This document shows positions 1-7,367 of a stretch of 64,000 nt of DNA, in pieces. The stretch spans positions 3,968,001 to 4,032,000 of the forward strand of contig NZ_CP034550.1 of assembly GCF_009498035.1 (NCBI RefSeq), written 5' to 3'. This DNA comes from Saccharothrix syringae. GTDB taxonomy: Bacteria > Actinomycetota > Actinomycetes > Mycobacteriales > Pseudonocardiaceae. A program made the position numbers and the translations under genes. The notes beneath the pieces were generated by a model that saw only the letters and a list, made by a program, of their open reading frames with translations, was not told the DNA's origin and made no database searches. Every line of letters begins with the position of its first letter. Positions within the stretch are counted from its first letter, which is position 1.

Positions 1-1
1 G

Positions 2-133
2 ACCGCCGCGCCGGGGCGGATCACCGCCGCGCTGCGCGGGGCCCTGGTGACCGACGAGGAGTTGGCGCTGGTCGACGAGCTGGAGTTCGTCGACCCGTTC
101 GCCGAGTGGCACGACGAGATGGAGGAGTTGTGA
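2..133 (+). CDS. CobW-family GTP-binding protein, C-terminal end (partial)
   Basis: Only the last 43 codons are in the window and the gene enters from the left edge. The tail reads [13 protein letters not shown], then [13 protein letters not shown] and stop. A DPF-x-x-W ending with acidic residues resembles the C-terminus of CobW/COG0523 metal-chaperone GTPases. Its stop overlaps the GTG start of the type B L31 gene in the pattern GTGA, so the two are probably translationally coupled. In actinomycetes COG0523 GTPases often lie with zinc-free ribosomal protein paralogues under Zur control, and that context is the main support. The nucleotide-binding motifs lie outside the window, so the family call is an inference. 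Confidence 0.55.
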   Translation, partial: TAAPGRITAALRGALVTDEELALVDELEFVDPFAEWHDEMEEL

Positions 134-381
134 AGCAGGGCATCCACCCCGACTACCACCCGGTGGTCTTCCAGGACCAGGCGACCGGCAAGGCGTTCCT
201 GACCCGGTCCACCGCCACGTCCACCCGCACCGTCGAGTGGGCGGACGGCAACACCTACCCGCTGATCACCGTGGACGTCACCGCGGACTCGCACCCGTTC
301 TGGACCGGCGACCAGCGCGTGGTCGACACCGCCGGCCGCGTGGAGAAGTTCAACCGCCGCTACGGCAGGAGGGGTCGCTGA
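130..381 (+). CDS. rpmE2: 50S ribosomal protein L31 type B
   Basis: Encodes an 83-residue L31 of the large ribosomal subunit. It begins [17 protein letters not shown] and ends in a basic [10 protein letters not shown] tail. The CxxC zinc motif of type A L31 is absent, which defines the zinc-independent C-minus (type B) form used when zinc is scarce. The start is the GTG at 130, which overlaps the stop of the upstream GTPase. An upstream ATG in the same frame would add eight residues that are not part of the family. L32 follows after one base. In relatives such sets are repressed by Zur. The operator would lie upstream, outside the window. Confidence 0.93.
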   Translation: MKQGIHPDYHPVVFQDQATGKAFLTRSTATSTRTVEWADGNTYPLITVDVTADSHPFWTGDQRVVDTAGRVEKFNRRYGRRGR

Positions 382-382
382 C

Positions 383-544
383 GTGGCCGTGCCCAAGCGG
401 AAGACCTCGCGCGCCAACACCCGGCACCGCCGGGCGCGGTGGAAGGCCGAGGTGCCCGACCTGGTGCCGGTCACCACCCCCGACGGCCGCGAGTTGGCCG
501 TGCCCCGGCGGCTGGTCGCCGCGTACCGGAGGGGACTGCTGTGA
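383..544 (+). CDS. rpmF: 50S ribosomal protein L32
   Basis: A 53-residue protein beginning [17 protein letters not shown], the classic L32 N-terminus. It starts with GTG one base after the L31 stop, so both are surely cotranscribed. The C-terminal half (ending [10 protein letters not shown]) contains no cysteine, so the zinc ribbon of canonical L32 is missing and this is probably the zinc-independent paralogue. This matches the cysteine-free L31 and the COG0523 GTPase beside it. The open frame is too small for most gene thresholds but family identity and spacing are clear. Confidence 0.9.
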   Translation: MAVPKRKTSRANTRHRRARWKAEVPDLVPVTTPDGRELAVPRRLVAAYRRGLL

Positions 545-717
545 GCGGGGCCGCACTCGGGCGGTTCCGACGACACCGACAGTGGCTGTCGGGCTTCGAC
601 CGTCACCTTGTCGGGTAAGGGGATTGGCCCCGTTCCGCCCTCTTCGGCCGGCCCGCGGCGTCGCTACGATCCGCGGTGAAGCCCGATCAGGACCACTTCC
701 GATGAAGCGGGTGCCAC

Positions 718-1266
718 ATGGCGAACCAACTGCAGAAGGGCAATGTCGACCGCGTTTTCGCGGCCCTGGACCTCGACGGCGACGGCAGGCTCACCTGGGC
801 CGACTTCGAGGTGACCGCGCGCGACATCGGCCGGGAGGTCGACCTCGGCGAGGACGCGCCCGGGGTGCGCGAGCTGACGGCGGCCTACCGGCGGGTGTGG
901 GAGTACGTCTGCGGTGCGGCCGACACCGACCTCGACGACGCGGTGAGCAAGGACGAGTTCGAGCAGGCCCACCTGGACGGGGAGCTGTCGACCGAGGAGC
1001 TGGTGTCCCGGTGGGTGGCCGCGGCCGCCCGGGGTTTCGAGCTGGTCGACGCCGACCGGGACGGGCGCATCGACCTGGACGAGCTGACCAGGATGTACCG
1101 GGGTGCCGGCGTGGCCGACGCGCAGGCGGTCGCCGGGACGGCCTTCGCCGCGATGGACACCGACGGCGACGGGTGGGTCGACAAGGACGAGTGGATCGCC
1201 AGCGTGCGGGGCCTGTTCACCGCGACCGAGGGGACGGTGAAGGGCGCCCGCCTGCTGGGTGCCTGA
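718..1266 (+). CDS. EF-hand calcium-binding protein, four hands
   Basis: A 182-residue soluble protein with four EF-hand loops. Loop 1 is at residues 18-29 (DLDGDGRLTWAD), loop 2 at 69-80 (DTDLDDAVSKDE), loop 3 at 111-122 (DADRDGRIDLDE) and loop 4 at 147-158 (DTDGDGWVDKDE). Loops 3 and 4 are canonical with a bidentate Glu at position 12. Loop 1 has Asp there, and loop 2 has Asp instead of the usual Gly at position 6, so these may bind Ca2+ weakly or prefer Mg2+. The length and layout match calerythrin-like proteins of actinomycetes, which are thought to buffer or sense calcium in the cytoplasm. There is no signal peptide. The neighbours do not suggest a specific partner. Confidence 0.85.
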   Translation: MANQLQKGNVDRVFAALDLDGDGRLTWADFEVTARDIGREVDLGEDAPGVRELTAAYRRVWEYVCGAADTDLDDAVSKDEFEQAHLDGELSTEELVSRWVAAAARGFELVDADRDGRIDLDELTRMYRGAGVADAQAVAGTAFAAMDTDGDGWVDKDEWIASVRGLFTATEGTVKGARLLGA

Positions 1267-1364
1267 CCCCTCCGTTCGCGGGGTGCCCCGGGACGGGGTG
1301 CCCCGCGAACCGGGTGGGGCGGTCGTGGTCGGCTGCTCCCGGCCGGGCGCGGTAACGTCCTGAC

Positions 1365-1835
1365 ATGAACTTGTTTCACAAACTCGTGCGGGTCGCGGGG
1401 CGGCAGGAGTGGTTCGCCCGGCTCGGCCCGAAGGTCGCCCCCTGGGACCTGAGGCTGCAGGACCTCACCCGCGGCCGGGTCAACCTCGGTGAGCTGCTGG
1501 GCGTGCCCGCGCTGCTGCTCACCACCACCGGCCGCCGCAGCGGGGTGCCGCGCTCCGTGCCCCTGCTCTACGTGCCGCACGAGGACGGGTTCATCGTCAC
1601 CGCGTCGAACTGGGGTCGCGCGCACCACCCCGCCTGGTCGGCCAACCTGCTCGCCGAGCCGCTGGCCGACGTGCTGGTGCGGGGGCGGCACGTCCGGGTG
1701 CGGGCCCGCCTGGTCACCGGCGACGAGCGGGCGCGGCTGTGGCGGCGGATCACGCCCGTGTGGCCTGCCTTCGACACCTACGTGACCCGGTCGGGTGGTC
1801 GGGAGTTTCGCCTGTTCGTGTTGTCCCGCGTCTGA
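1365..1835 (+). CDS. Nitroreductase-family deazaflavin (F420)-dependent enzyme, Ddn-like
   Basis: A 156-residue protein of the DUF385/Ddn family. It starts MNLFHKLVRVAG and contains the central block LLLTTTGRRSGVPRSVPLLYV followed by IVTASNWGRAHHPAW, the family signature that packs round F420H2 in a split beta-barrel. Relatives reduce quinones or nitroaromatics with F420H2, and the M. tuberculosis member activates pretomanid. Near the C-terminus WPAFDTYVTRSGGREFRLFVLSRV is also typical. The substrate cannot be told from sequence. It stands alone, separated by about 100 bases from the EF-hand gene, with an ATG start. Confidence 0.85.
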   Translation: MNLFHKLVRVAGRQEWFARLGPKVAPWDLRLQDLTRGRVNLGELLGVPALLLTTTGRRSGVPRSVPLLYVPHEDGFIVTASNWGRAHHPAWSANLLAEPLADVLVRGRHVRVRARLVTGDERARLWRRITPVWPAFDTYVTRSGGREFRLFVLSRV

Positions 1836-1962
1836 CGGCGAGGCCGGAGAACGAGTGGTCGTCCACCCGGTCGGCACCTCGACTCGCGCGGTCCGGCACG
1901 GACGTGCCCGCGCACCCTCCTCGACGAGGAGCGGGAGCACCGGCTCCACGCCGGGCGCGACC

Positions 1963-2637
1963 TCACCGGACCGGCGCGATCGGGTACCCGGTCCGGCTGA
2001 CCTCGTCGGCGACGGCGGCCGGCGTGGTGGCGGGGTTGAGCGCGGCCACCACGTCGGCGGTCAGCGGCCTGCCGGCGTAGACGTGGCGCACGGCGGCCAG
2101 GTCGACCGGCCTCTCGTAGTAGTCCCGCGCCCAGTCCTGGAACGCCTCGGGCGTGCCGTCGGTGAGCAGGGAGAACAACCAGTCCGCGCCGTCCTGGTCA
2201 CCGCCGGGGAAGTCGATCTCCCCGTGCCGCCAGGCGTCGTCGGTGTGCTCGCGCCACAGGCAGACGGTGAGGCACGGCGTGCCGAACTCGTCGGTGAACA
2301 CCGGTTCCGCCAGGTACGCCCGGAACACCTCGGGCACGGAGTCCACCACGCCGGGCCACGGCTCGCCGTCGTCGGTGGCGTAAGGGCTCATCGGCGACTC
2401 GTGGTCGAACCCGTGCACGTACGCCCCCGCGTCCGTGAACACGATGGAGTACTCGTTGCCCGCACCGTCCCGCTTGGACGCCACCTCCACGGCACCGGGC
2501 ACCCCGCCGGGGCCGTGGAGGTGGTGGCGGTCCTCGCTGCCGGGGTCCAGCACCACGTCCAGCACGGCCATGGCGCGGCACAGGTCGCGCAGTTCCGGGA
2601 TGGCGGGCAGGCGGCGGGCGACGTCGTACGCGGTCAC
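1963..2637 (-). CDS. Hypothetical protein, last gene of the P450/TipA-like operon
   Basis: A protein of about 224 residues that I do not recognise. It is acidic, has no signal peptide or membrane segment and contains several Trp-rich stretches. The frame could start at a TTG at 2649, three bases after the MerR stop, or at the GTG at 2637 chosen here. Either way it is probably translated from the transcript of the three genes before it. A leaderless or independent start is not apparent. The function is unknown. Conservation of its linkage to the TipA-like regulator in other genomes would be the best clue. Confidence 0.6.
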   Translation of the reverse strand: MTAYDVARRLPAIPELRDLCRAMAVLDVVLDPGSEDRHHLHGPGGVPGAVEVASKRDGAGNEYSIVFTDAGAYVHGFDHESPMSPYATDDGEPWPGVVDSVPEVFRAYLAEPVFTDEFGTPCLTVCLWREHTDDAWRHGEIDFPGGDQDGADWLFSLLTDGTPEAFQDWARDYYERPVDLAAVRHVYAGRPLTADVVAALNPATTPAAVADEVSRTGYPIAPVR

Positions 2638-2652
2638 GCGGACATCCAAGCA

Positions 2653-3465
2653 CTACTGCCAGGTCGCGGTGTCGGGGTCGATGCCGTGGGCGCGCGCACT
2701 GGCGTCGACGGCCCGGCGGAACCACGAGGCGAGGCCGGCGCGGATGCCGTCGTAGTGGGCGGCGAACCCCGGGTCGGCCTCGAACGTGCGGGCCAGGCAG
2801 ACCTGCATCCGCCTGGTGAGGGGGAAGTACGAGGCGAAGACCTTCCGGTGCCGCTCGATGAGCAGGTCCGCCTCCGGGCTGCCGGGCGCGACACCGGCGT
2901 CCACCGCCTCCCCGAGGGCGCGCTCGAACCCGGCGACGGCGGCGGTGACGGCCCGCCACTCCTCCGGGCCGCGCGAGGCCGAGCGCTCGGCGTACTGCGA
3001 CCACTGCGCCGTGCCCCCGTAGCGCTCCCCGGCCCGGGCGGGCCAGTCCGGGTCCCACCCGGGGCCGAAGATCGCGGCCTGCTGCTCGGCGGTGAGCAGC
3101 AGGCCGCGTTCCTGGGCCTCGATCATCCGGTCCAGCCCGGCGCCGAGCCGCCGGAGCCGGTCGATCCGCTCGGTGACCAGGGCGCGCTGCGCGCGCAGCG
3201 CGCCGGGCACGTCCGCGGCCGAGTCGTCCAGGACGGCCCTGATCCGGTCCAGGCCCAGGCCCAGTTCCCGGTAGACGACGACGCGGTGCAGGCGTTCCAG
3301 GTCACCGGCGGTGTAGAGCCGGTACCCGGCGGCCGTGCGCAGCGACGGCCGCGCCAGGCCGATCTCGTCCCAGTGGTGCAGCGCGCGGACCGTCACGCCC
3401 AGGCGCGCCGAGACCTGGCCGACGGTCAGGCCCTCGGCGTCAGCAGCATCAAGCACGTGCCCCAT
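2653..3465 (-). CDS. MerR-family regulator with TipAS-like ligand-binding domain
   Basis: A 270-residue protein. Residues about 14-80 form a MerR winged helix (LTVGQVSARLGVTVRALHHWDEIGL, then the wing R-x-AAGYRLY), followed by the coiled dimerisation helix. The C-terminal half resembles the TipAS antibiotic-recognition domain (IERHRKVFASYF, then DPGFAAHYDGIRAGLASWFRRAV). It carries one Cys in QVCLARTF. TipAL uses a Cys to trap thiopeptides, but equivalence of this Cys is not established. The start overlaps the end of the upstream VOC gene by 17 bases, so the two are coupled. A role as multidrug-responsive activator of its own operon is inferred from the family. Confidence 0.85.
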   Translation of the reverse strand: MGHVLDAADAEGLTVGQVSARLGVTVRALHHWDEIGLARPSLRTAAGYRLYTAGDLERLHRVVVYRELGLGLDRIRAVLDDSAADVPGALRAQRALVTERIDRLRRLGAGLDRMIEAQERGLLLTAEQQAAIFGPGWDPDWPARAGERYGGTAQWSQYAERSASRGPEEWRAVTAAVAGFERALGEAVDAGVAPGSPEADLLIERHRKVFASYFPLTRRMQVCLARTFEADPGFAAHYDGIRAGLASWFRRAVDASARAHGIDPDTATWQ

Positions 3466-3973
3466 CATCGCCCGGCGGGGTGATCCCGACGACCGCGAGG
3501 TCGCGCGCCTCCTGGCTGTCCGGGTCGAAGGGCTTCGCCGCGGTGAAGACGATCCGCGCGTTCTCCGGCGTGATCACGGTGATGTCGCGGGTGTTCCACG
3601 GCGTGTCCCGCGGACCGTCGACCGAGTCCGGGCGCAACGCGCGGCAGGCCGCGACGAGGCCGTCGACCTCGCTGAGGACGCACGCGAAGCTGAGGCTGAT
3701 CGCCGGTGCCCGGTCCGGCACCTCCGCGGCCGGCACGAGGAGCACGTCCTGGAACGCCCACCGGCGCAGGTGCACGACCCCGTCGGGGATGCGGAACAGC
3801 TCGAAGAACCCGAGCCCGCGGGTCCAGAAGTCCACCGACGCCGCCAGGTCGGTGGTGGGGATCGTCGCGAACGCGGGCATCCCGTAGATGCCGCGGAACG
3901 GCTCCGGCGGGACCGCGTCCGGGCCGGGTGCGGGGACGGGGCTGATCTCGAACGCGTCGTAGTAGTCGCTCAT
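3449..3973 (-). CDS. VOC (glyoxalase/bleomycin-resistance) family protein
   Basis: About 174 residues with one vicinal-oxygen-chelate module (FATIPTTDLAASVDFWTRGLGF at about residues 36-57, later IVFTAAKPFD). The family includes drug-binding resistance proteins, glyoxalases and dioxygenases. A full set of metal ligands is not obvious, which favours a binding/resistance type over a metalloenzyme. The ATG at 3973 (MSDYYDAF) is preferred over the GTG nine bases upstream. Its end overlaps the TipA-like regulator and the P450 gene lies about 34 bases upstream, so the three appear cotranscribed. That pairing makes drug sequestration plausible but unproven. Confidence 0.75.
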   Translation of the reverse strand: MSDYYDAFEISPVPAPGPDAVPPEPFRGIYGMPAFATIPTTDLAASVDFWTRGLGFFELFRIPDGVVHLRRWAFQDVLLVPAAEVPDRAPAISLSFACVLSEVDGLVAACRALRPDSVDGPRDTPWNTRDITVITPENARIVFTAAKPFDPDSQEARDLAVVGITPPGDDGARA

Positions 3974-4007
3974 GGGCCCCACCTTCGGGCCTCACGTTGC
4001 GTCAGGG

Positions 4008-5276
4008 TCAAGCCGGCGGTTCGTCCCAGGCCACCGGGAGCGACCGGACGCCGTGGATGGCCACCCGCTCGCGCAGCGGGACCTCGGCGGCGGGCACGGC
4101 CAGGCGCAGGTTGGGCAGGCGGCCCAGCAGCCGGGTGAACGCGATGGTCAGCTCGGTCCGGGCGAGCTGCTGGCCGATGCACTGGTGCACGCCGTGCCCG
4201 AACGCCAGGTGCGGCCCGTCCCTCCGGTCCAGGTCCAGGGTGGCCGGGTCCGGCCAGTGGCCGGCGTCGCGGTTGGCCGCCAGCGGCGAGATGATCACCA
4301 GGCCGCGCGCGGGGATGGTGGTGCCGGCCAGCTCGACCTCCTCGGTGGTCACCCGGAACATGCCCAGCTGGATGACCGTGAGGTAGCGCAGCAGCTCCTC
4401 GACGGCGTCGGGGATCCGGCCCGGGTCCGCGCGCAGCGCGGCGAGCTGGTCGGGGTGCTCCAGCAGGGCGAACACGCCCAGGCCCAGCATGTTCGCGGTC
4501 GTGGCGTGGCCGCCGATGAGGAGCTGGTTGGCCATGTTGACCAGCTCGTCGTCGGTGAGCGGCGGGTCGGCCACCCGGTTGTGGACCAGGCCGGAGAGCA
4601 GGTCGTCGGTCGGCTCGGCCCGCTTGCGCCGCACCAGGTCGCCCATGTACTCGCGCAGCCGCTCGCGCGAGTCGTGCATCTCGTCGATCGTCTTGTCCAG
4701 CCGCAGCGCCGTCTGGGTCCACTCCAGGAACACCGCGCGGTCGTCGCGGGGGACCCCGAGCAGTTCGCAGGTGACCAGCGATGGCACCGGCAGGGCGAAC
4801 CCCTCGACCAGGTCGCCGGGGCTGCCGGCGGCCACCATCGCGTCCAGCCGCTCGGCCACGATGTCCTCGACGAGCCCGCTCAGCCGCCGCATCCGCCGCA
4901 TCGTGAACTGCCCGGCGAGCAGCCGCCGGTACCGGGTGTGCAGCGGCGGGTCCAGGTTGATGAACGCACCCGCGCGCAAACGTTGATCGCTCACGATCCG
5001 GCGCTGCTCCTCGGTCAGGCGATCAAGGTCGACGGCGCGGAAGCGATCGGAGCTGAACCGCAGGTCCTCCAGCACGGCGCGCGCCTCGGCATAACGGCAC
5101 ACGAGCCATATCGACTCGCCGTCCTGGTTGAGCACCCGGTGCACCGGGCCGCGCTCGCTCAAGGCCATCAGGCCCGGTGGCGGGTCGAACCGGTCCGTGC
5201 GGGCCAGGACCTCGCCCAACTGCGGTAACGGACCCTCCGCGGTACTGGTCTTCCCCTGCGCCCCAGCAGCGTCCAT
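4008..5276 (-). CDS. Cytochrome P450
   Basis: A 422-residue soluble bacterial P450. The I-helix motif reads LLIGGHATTANML, where Gly replaces the usual Ala but the Thr pair for proton delivery is kept. The K-helix has EELLRY. The heme loop is FGHGVHQCIGQQLAR with the axial thiolate at about Cys366. The N-terminus lacks a membrane anchor, so it needs a separate ferredoxin and reductase, which are not encoded nearby. The ATG at 5276 is chosen because a long in-frame extension upstream crosses an AT-rich promoter-like stretch. It heads a leftward group with a VOC protein, a TipA-like regulator and an unknown protein. The substrate is unknown. Confidence 0.93.
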   Translation of the reverse strand: MDAAGAQGKTSTAEGPLPQLGEVLARTDRFDPPPGLMALSERGPVHRVLNQDGESIWLVCRYAEARAVLEDLRFSSDRFRAVDLDRLTEEQRRIVSDQRLRAGAFINLDPPLHTRYRRLLAGQFTMRRMRRLSGLVEDIVAERLDAMVAAGSPGDLVEGFALPVPSLVTCELLGVPRDDRAVFLEWTQTALRLDKTIDEMHDSRERLREYMGDLVRRKRAEPTDDLLSGLVHNRVADPPLTDDELVNMANQLLIGGHATTANMLGLGVFALLEHPDQLAALRADPGRIPDAVEELLRYLTVIQLGMFRVTTEEVELAGTTIPARGLVIISPLAANRDAGHWPDPATLDLDRRDGPHLAFGHGVHQCIGQQLARTELTIAFTRLLGRLPNLRLAVPAAEVPLRERVAIHGVRSLPVAWDEPPA

Positions 5277-5664
5277 CGCGCCACTGTAGCCACGTGAACG
5301 CGGCGGGCAACAGATCCGAATTTTTTGCTGCGCACCCGAAAAGAGCAGTTGCCCGATTATCGTCGAAGCTATTTCCGGGTCATCTGGAATTAAGCCCGGA
5401 AGGCTGGTCGAGTGCCTTATTCCAGGTGTGGTGTGCAAAGGCGCGCGGGGCATTGTGACGGCGCTTTTGCGGCGGATCGGCGGACGGTGCCCTCGCCCTC
5501 CCGGCCCCCGGCGCGGTCCGGCGTCTGCCGCCGCGCCGGGTCGCCGACCGCCGGTACGGGTTTCGGCCGAGGACTTGTGTGACGCGGACCTCACCGGGTA
5601 CTCCCTACTCTGGGAGCGCTCCCAAGGCCCTGCAACGCCGCCGTGGCTGTTTGAGAGGAGTTCC
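5277..5664. other. Divergent intergenic region, P450 to GH12
   Basis: No gene seen. The first 200 bases are clearly richer in A and T than the surroundings (for example gaattttttgctgcg at about 5318) and probably hold the leftward P450 promoter. The right part holds the CebR box and ribosome binding site of the GH12 gene. Confidence 0.5.
5611..5624 (+). promoter_or_regulatory. CebR-type operator of the GH12 gene
   Basis: The sequence TGGGAGCGCTCCCA is a perfect 14-base palindrome. It is identical to the consensus operator bound by CebR, the LacI-family cello-oligosaccharide repressor of Streptomyces. It lies 41 bases before the ATG of a secreted GH12 glucanase, as expected for induction by cellobiose or cellotriose. 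The cebR gene itself is not in this window. Confidence 0.88.
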
Positions 5665-6414
5665 ATGCGACGCATCGCCCGCGCCCTCGCGCTGGCCGCC
5701 CTGCTGACCGGTAGCGCGGTGGTGGCCACCGCCGGACCGGCCCAGGCCGACGTGACGATCTGCGACCAGTACGGCTCGACCACCATCCAGGGCCGCTACG
5801 TGGTCCAGAACAACCGGTGGGGGTCGTCCGCGACCCAGTGCCTCAACGTCACCTCGTCCGGCTTCCAGATCACCCAGCAGCAGGGGTCGGCGCCGACCAA
5901 CGGCGCGCCCCTGTCGTACCCGTCCGTGTACCTGGGCTGCCACTACGGCAACTGCTCGCCGGGGTCGAACCTGCCGATGCAGGTCAGCCGCATCCGCAGC
6001 GCGACCTCGTCGATCAACTACCGCTACGTCGGCGGCACCTACAACGCCTCCTACGACATCTGGCTCGACCCCACGGCCAAGACCACCGGGGTCAACCAGA
6101 TGGAGATCATGATCTGGTTCAACCGCCAGGGCTCGATCCAGCCCATCGGCAGCCGCGTGGGCACCGGCACGGTCGGCGGCCGCAGCTGGGAGGTCTGGCG
6201 CGGCAACAACGGCGGCAACAACGTGATTTCCTACGTCGCCCCGTCGCCGATCACGTCGTGGTCGTTCAGCGTGCTGGACTTCATCAACGACGTGCGCAAC
6301 CGCGGCGCGATCACCACGTCCTGGTACCTGACCAGCATCCAGGCCGGGTTCGAGCCGTGGAACGGCGGCACGGGCCTGGGGGTCAACAGCTTCTCGGCCT
6401 CGGTCAGCGGGTAG
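5665..6414 (+). CDS. Secreted GH12 endo-beta-1,4-glucanase
   Basis: A 249-residue secreted enzyme. Residues 1-28 form a signal peptide (MRRIARALALAALL, cleavage after AQA). The mature part is one GH12 beta-jelly-roll. The nucleophile is probably Glu147 in NQMEIMIWF and the acid/base Glu230 in GFEPWNGG. Their spacing of 83 residues matches characterised GH12 cellulases. It would hydrolyse internal beta-1,4-glucosidic bonds in cellulose or mixed-linkage/xyloglucan outside the cell with retention. There is no carbohydrate-binding module, which is short for a Streptomyces-type cellulase. A GAGAGGAG ribosome binding site precedes the ATG, a CebR box lies upstream, and a 14-bp hairpin follows the stop. 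Confidence 0.92.
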   Translation: MRRIARALALAALLTGSAVVATAGPAQADVTICDQYGSTTIQGRYVVQNNRWGSSATQCLNVTSSGFQITQQQGSAPTNGAPLSYPSVYLGCHYGNCSPGSNLPMQVSRIRSATSSINYRYVGGTYNASYDIWLDPTAKTTGVNQMEIMIWFNRQGSIQPIGSRVGTGTVGGRSWEVWRGNNGGNNVISYVAPSPITSWSFSVLDFINDVRNRGAITTSWYLTSIQAGFEPWNGGTGLGVNSFSASVSG

Positions 6415-6419
6415 CCCGC

Positions 6420-6453
6420 GGGTCGGGTGCGCCCCGCGCGGCGCACCCGACCC
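6420..6453 (+). terminator. Strong hairpin after the GH12 gene
   Basis: Perfect 14-base stem, GGGTCGGGTGCGCC at 6420-6433 with its complement at 6440-6453 and a six-base loop, five bases after the GH12 stop. There is no long U tract, as is common in high-GC actinomycetes. Confidence 0.85.
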
Positions 6454-6469
6454 CGGTCCGGCGGCGGTC

Positions 6470-6960
6470 GAGGGCTCTGGCGGGCGCCGCCGGCCTCGTG
6501 GGTGCCGCACCCGGGCTCGCCGGCACCACGCCCGGCGCGGACCGGCTGGACGACACGCCGTTCGACTGCGCGGACCCCGCGAACCCAGCCGGCTGGGCGC
6601 CCAGCCGGTACGGGCCCGACGACCAGTGCGCGCGTTCAACGAGGTGACCCCGGCCAAGACCGCCGCCACCGGGTTTCACCGAGGAGGGCGGCATCCTGGT
6701 CTCACTGGAACCGCTGGGCACCAACCGGGCCGGCGTCCACGAGGAGCGGTTCGAGGCCGAGCCCTCACCGAAGCACCCGAAGCCGCTCGCCACCACCTAC
6801 CTGGCCGAACCCGCCGCGTGCGCGAGTTCGTGTTCACCGTGACCCCGCAGTGCGCGCAGGGCACCACAGCCGGCCGTCCACGGGGGCGCTGGCGGCGGTC
6901 ATCCGCGCTCCAACAACGCGATCGCGCCACCGGTCCGCCACCGGGTGGTACCAGAACGTG
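6470..6960 (+). pseudogene. Decayed secreted-protein gene, several frameshifts
   Basis: A signal-peptide-like stretch (LAGAAGLVGAAPGLAGTTPG) leads into LDDTPFDCADPANPAGWAP and GPDDQCA. The coding sense then jumps frame to FNEVTPAKTAAT at about 6630, again to FTEEGGILVSLEPLGTNRAG at about 6680, and again to VREFVFTVTPQCAQ at about 6820. Each piece has the composition of real actinomycete protein but no single frame spans them. I do not recognise the parent family. No start codon with a convincing ribosome site is visible. It lies directly behind the GH12 terminator. Confidence 0.55.
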
Positions 6961-7019
6961 TAGACCGCCGCCCAGCTGAACAGGTAGCCGTGGTAGCGGC
7001 GCACGAACGCATCAAACGT
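6905..7019 (-). pseudogene. Membrane-protein fragment (HGYLFSWAAVYTFWYHP)
   Basis: On the minus strand a short open stretch reads TFDAFVRRYHGYLFSWAAV then YTFWYHPVADRW. It has the aromatic, membrane-segment look of a known type of small actinobacterial integral membrane protein whose members carry a similar HGYLF...YTFWYHP block. Only about 38 residues remain, and both flanks lose coding sense at once. It is a remnant of a larger gene, on the opposite strand to its neighbours. Confidence 0.45.
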
Positions 7020-7066
7020 CCGCCGGGATCGGCGCGCCTGCCGAGGTCAGGGGAGACGAGCGGGAG

Positions 7067-7279
7067 GTGGCGGACCGGCCGGACCGGGTGCGCGCCGATG
7101 TCGACTCCTGGCCGACCGGCCGCCTGCTGTCGGTGGCCGCGCGCGTGGTGCAGGGCCGGTTCGACGAGGTCCTGGCGGAGCTGGGGCTCACCCACGCGGG
7201 CCTGGACCGGACCGGCCACGTGACCCGCGCCCCCGACGCGCGCGACCGCCGGGAGGCGGCGCGCACCGCGCACCTCTGA
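7067..7279 (+). pseudogene. MarR-family regulator with internal deletion
   Basis: An open frame of 70 residues reads like the two ends of a MarR protein joined together. WPTGRLLSVAARVVQGRFDE with LAELGLTHAGL matches helices 1-2. [23 protein letters not shown] matches the wing and the start of the linker. The recognition helix and its flanks, about 30 residues, are missing between HAGL and DRTGHV, and the C-terminal dimer helix is gone. It would not fold as a DNA-binding dimer. Frame is maintained, so the deletion may be recent. Confidence 0.65.
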
Positions 7280-7367
7280 CCGCGCGCCACGCGCCCCTGA
7301 CCACGCACCACGTGCCCCCGACCGCGCGTCACCCCCCTCCTCCCACCCACCACGTACCTTTGACGGC

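Noticed and set aside
1917..1931. CTCCTCG-A-CGAGGAG dyad
   Set aside because: Short dyad in GC-rich DNA within a 127-base gap, likely by chance and without position relative to a promoter.
4008..5786. Longer P450 start about 170 codons upstream
   Set aside because: The extension crosses an AT-rich promoter-like stretch, lacks P450 features and is not coding-like. The ATG at 5276 fits family length.
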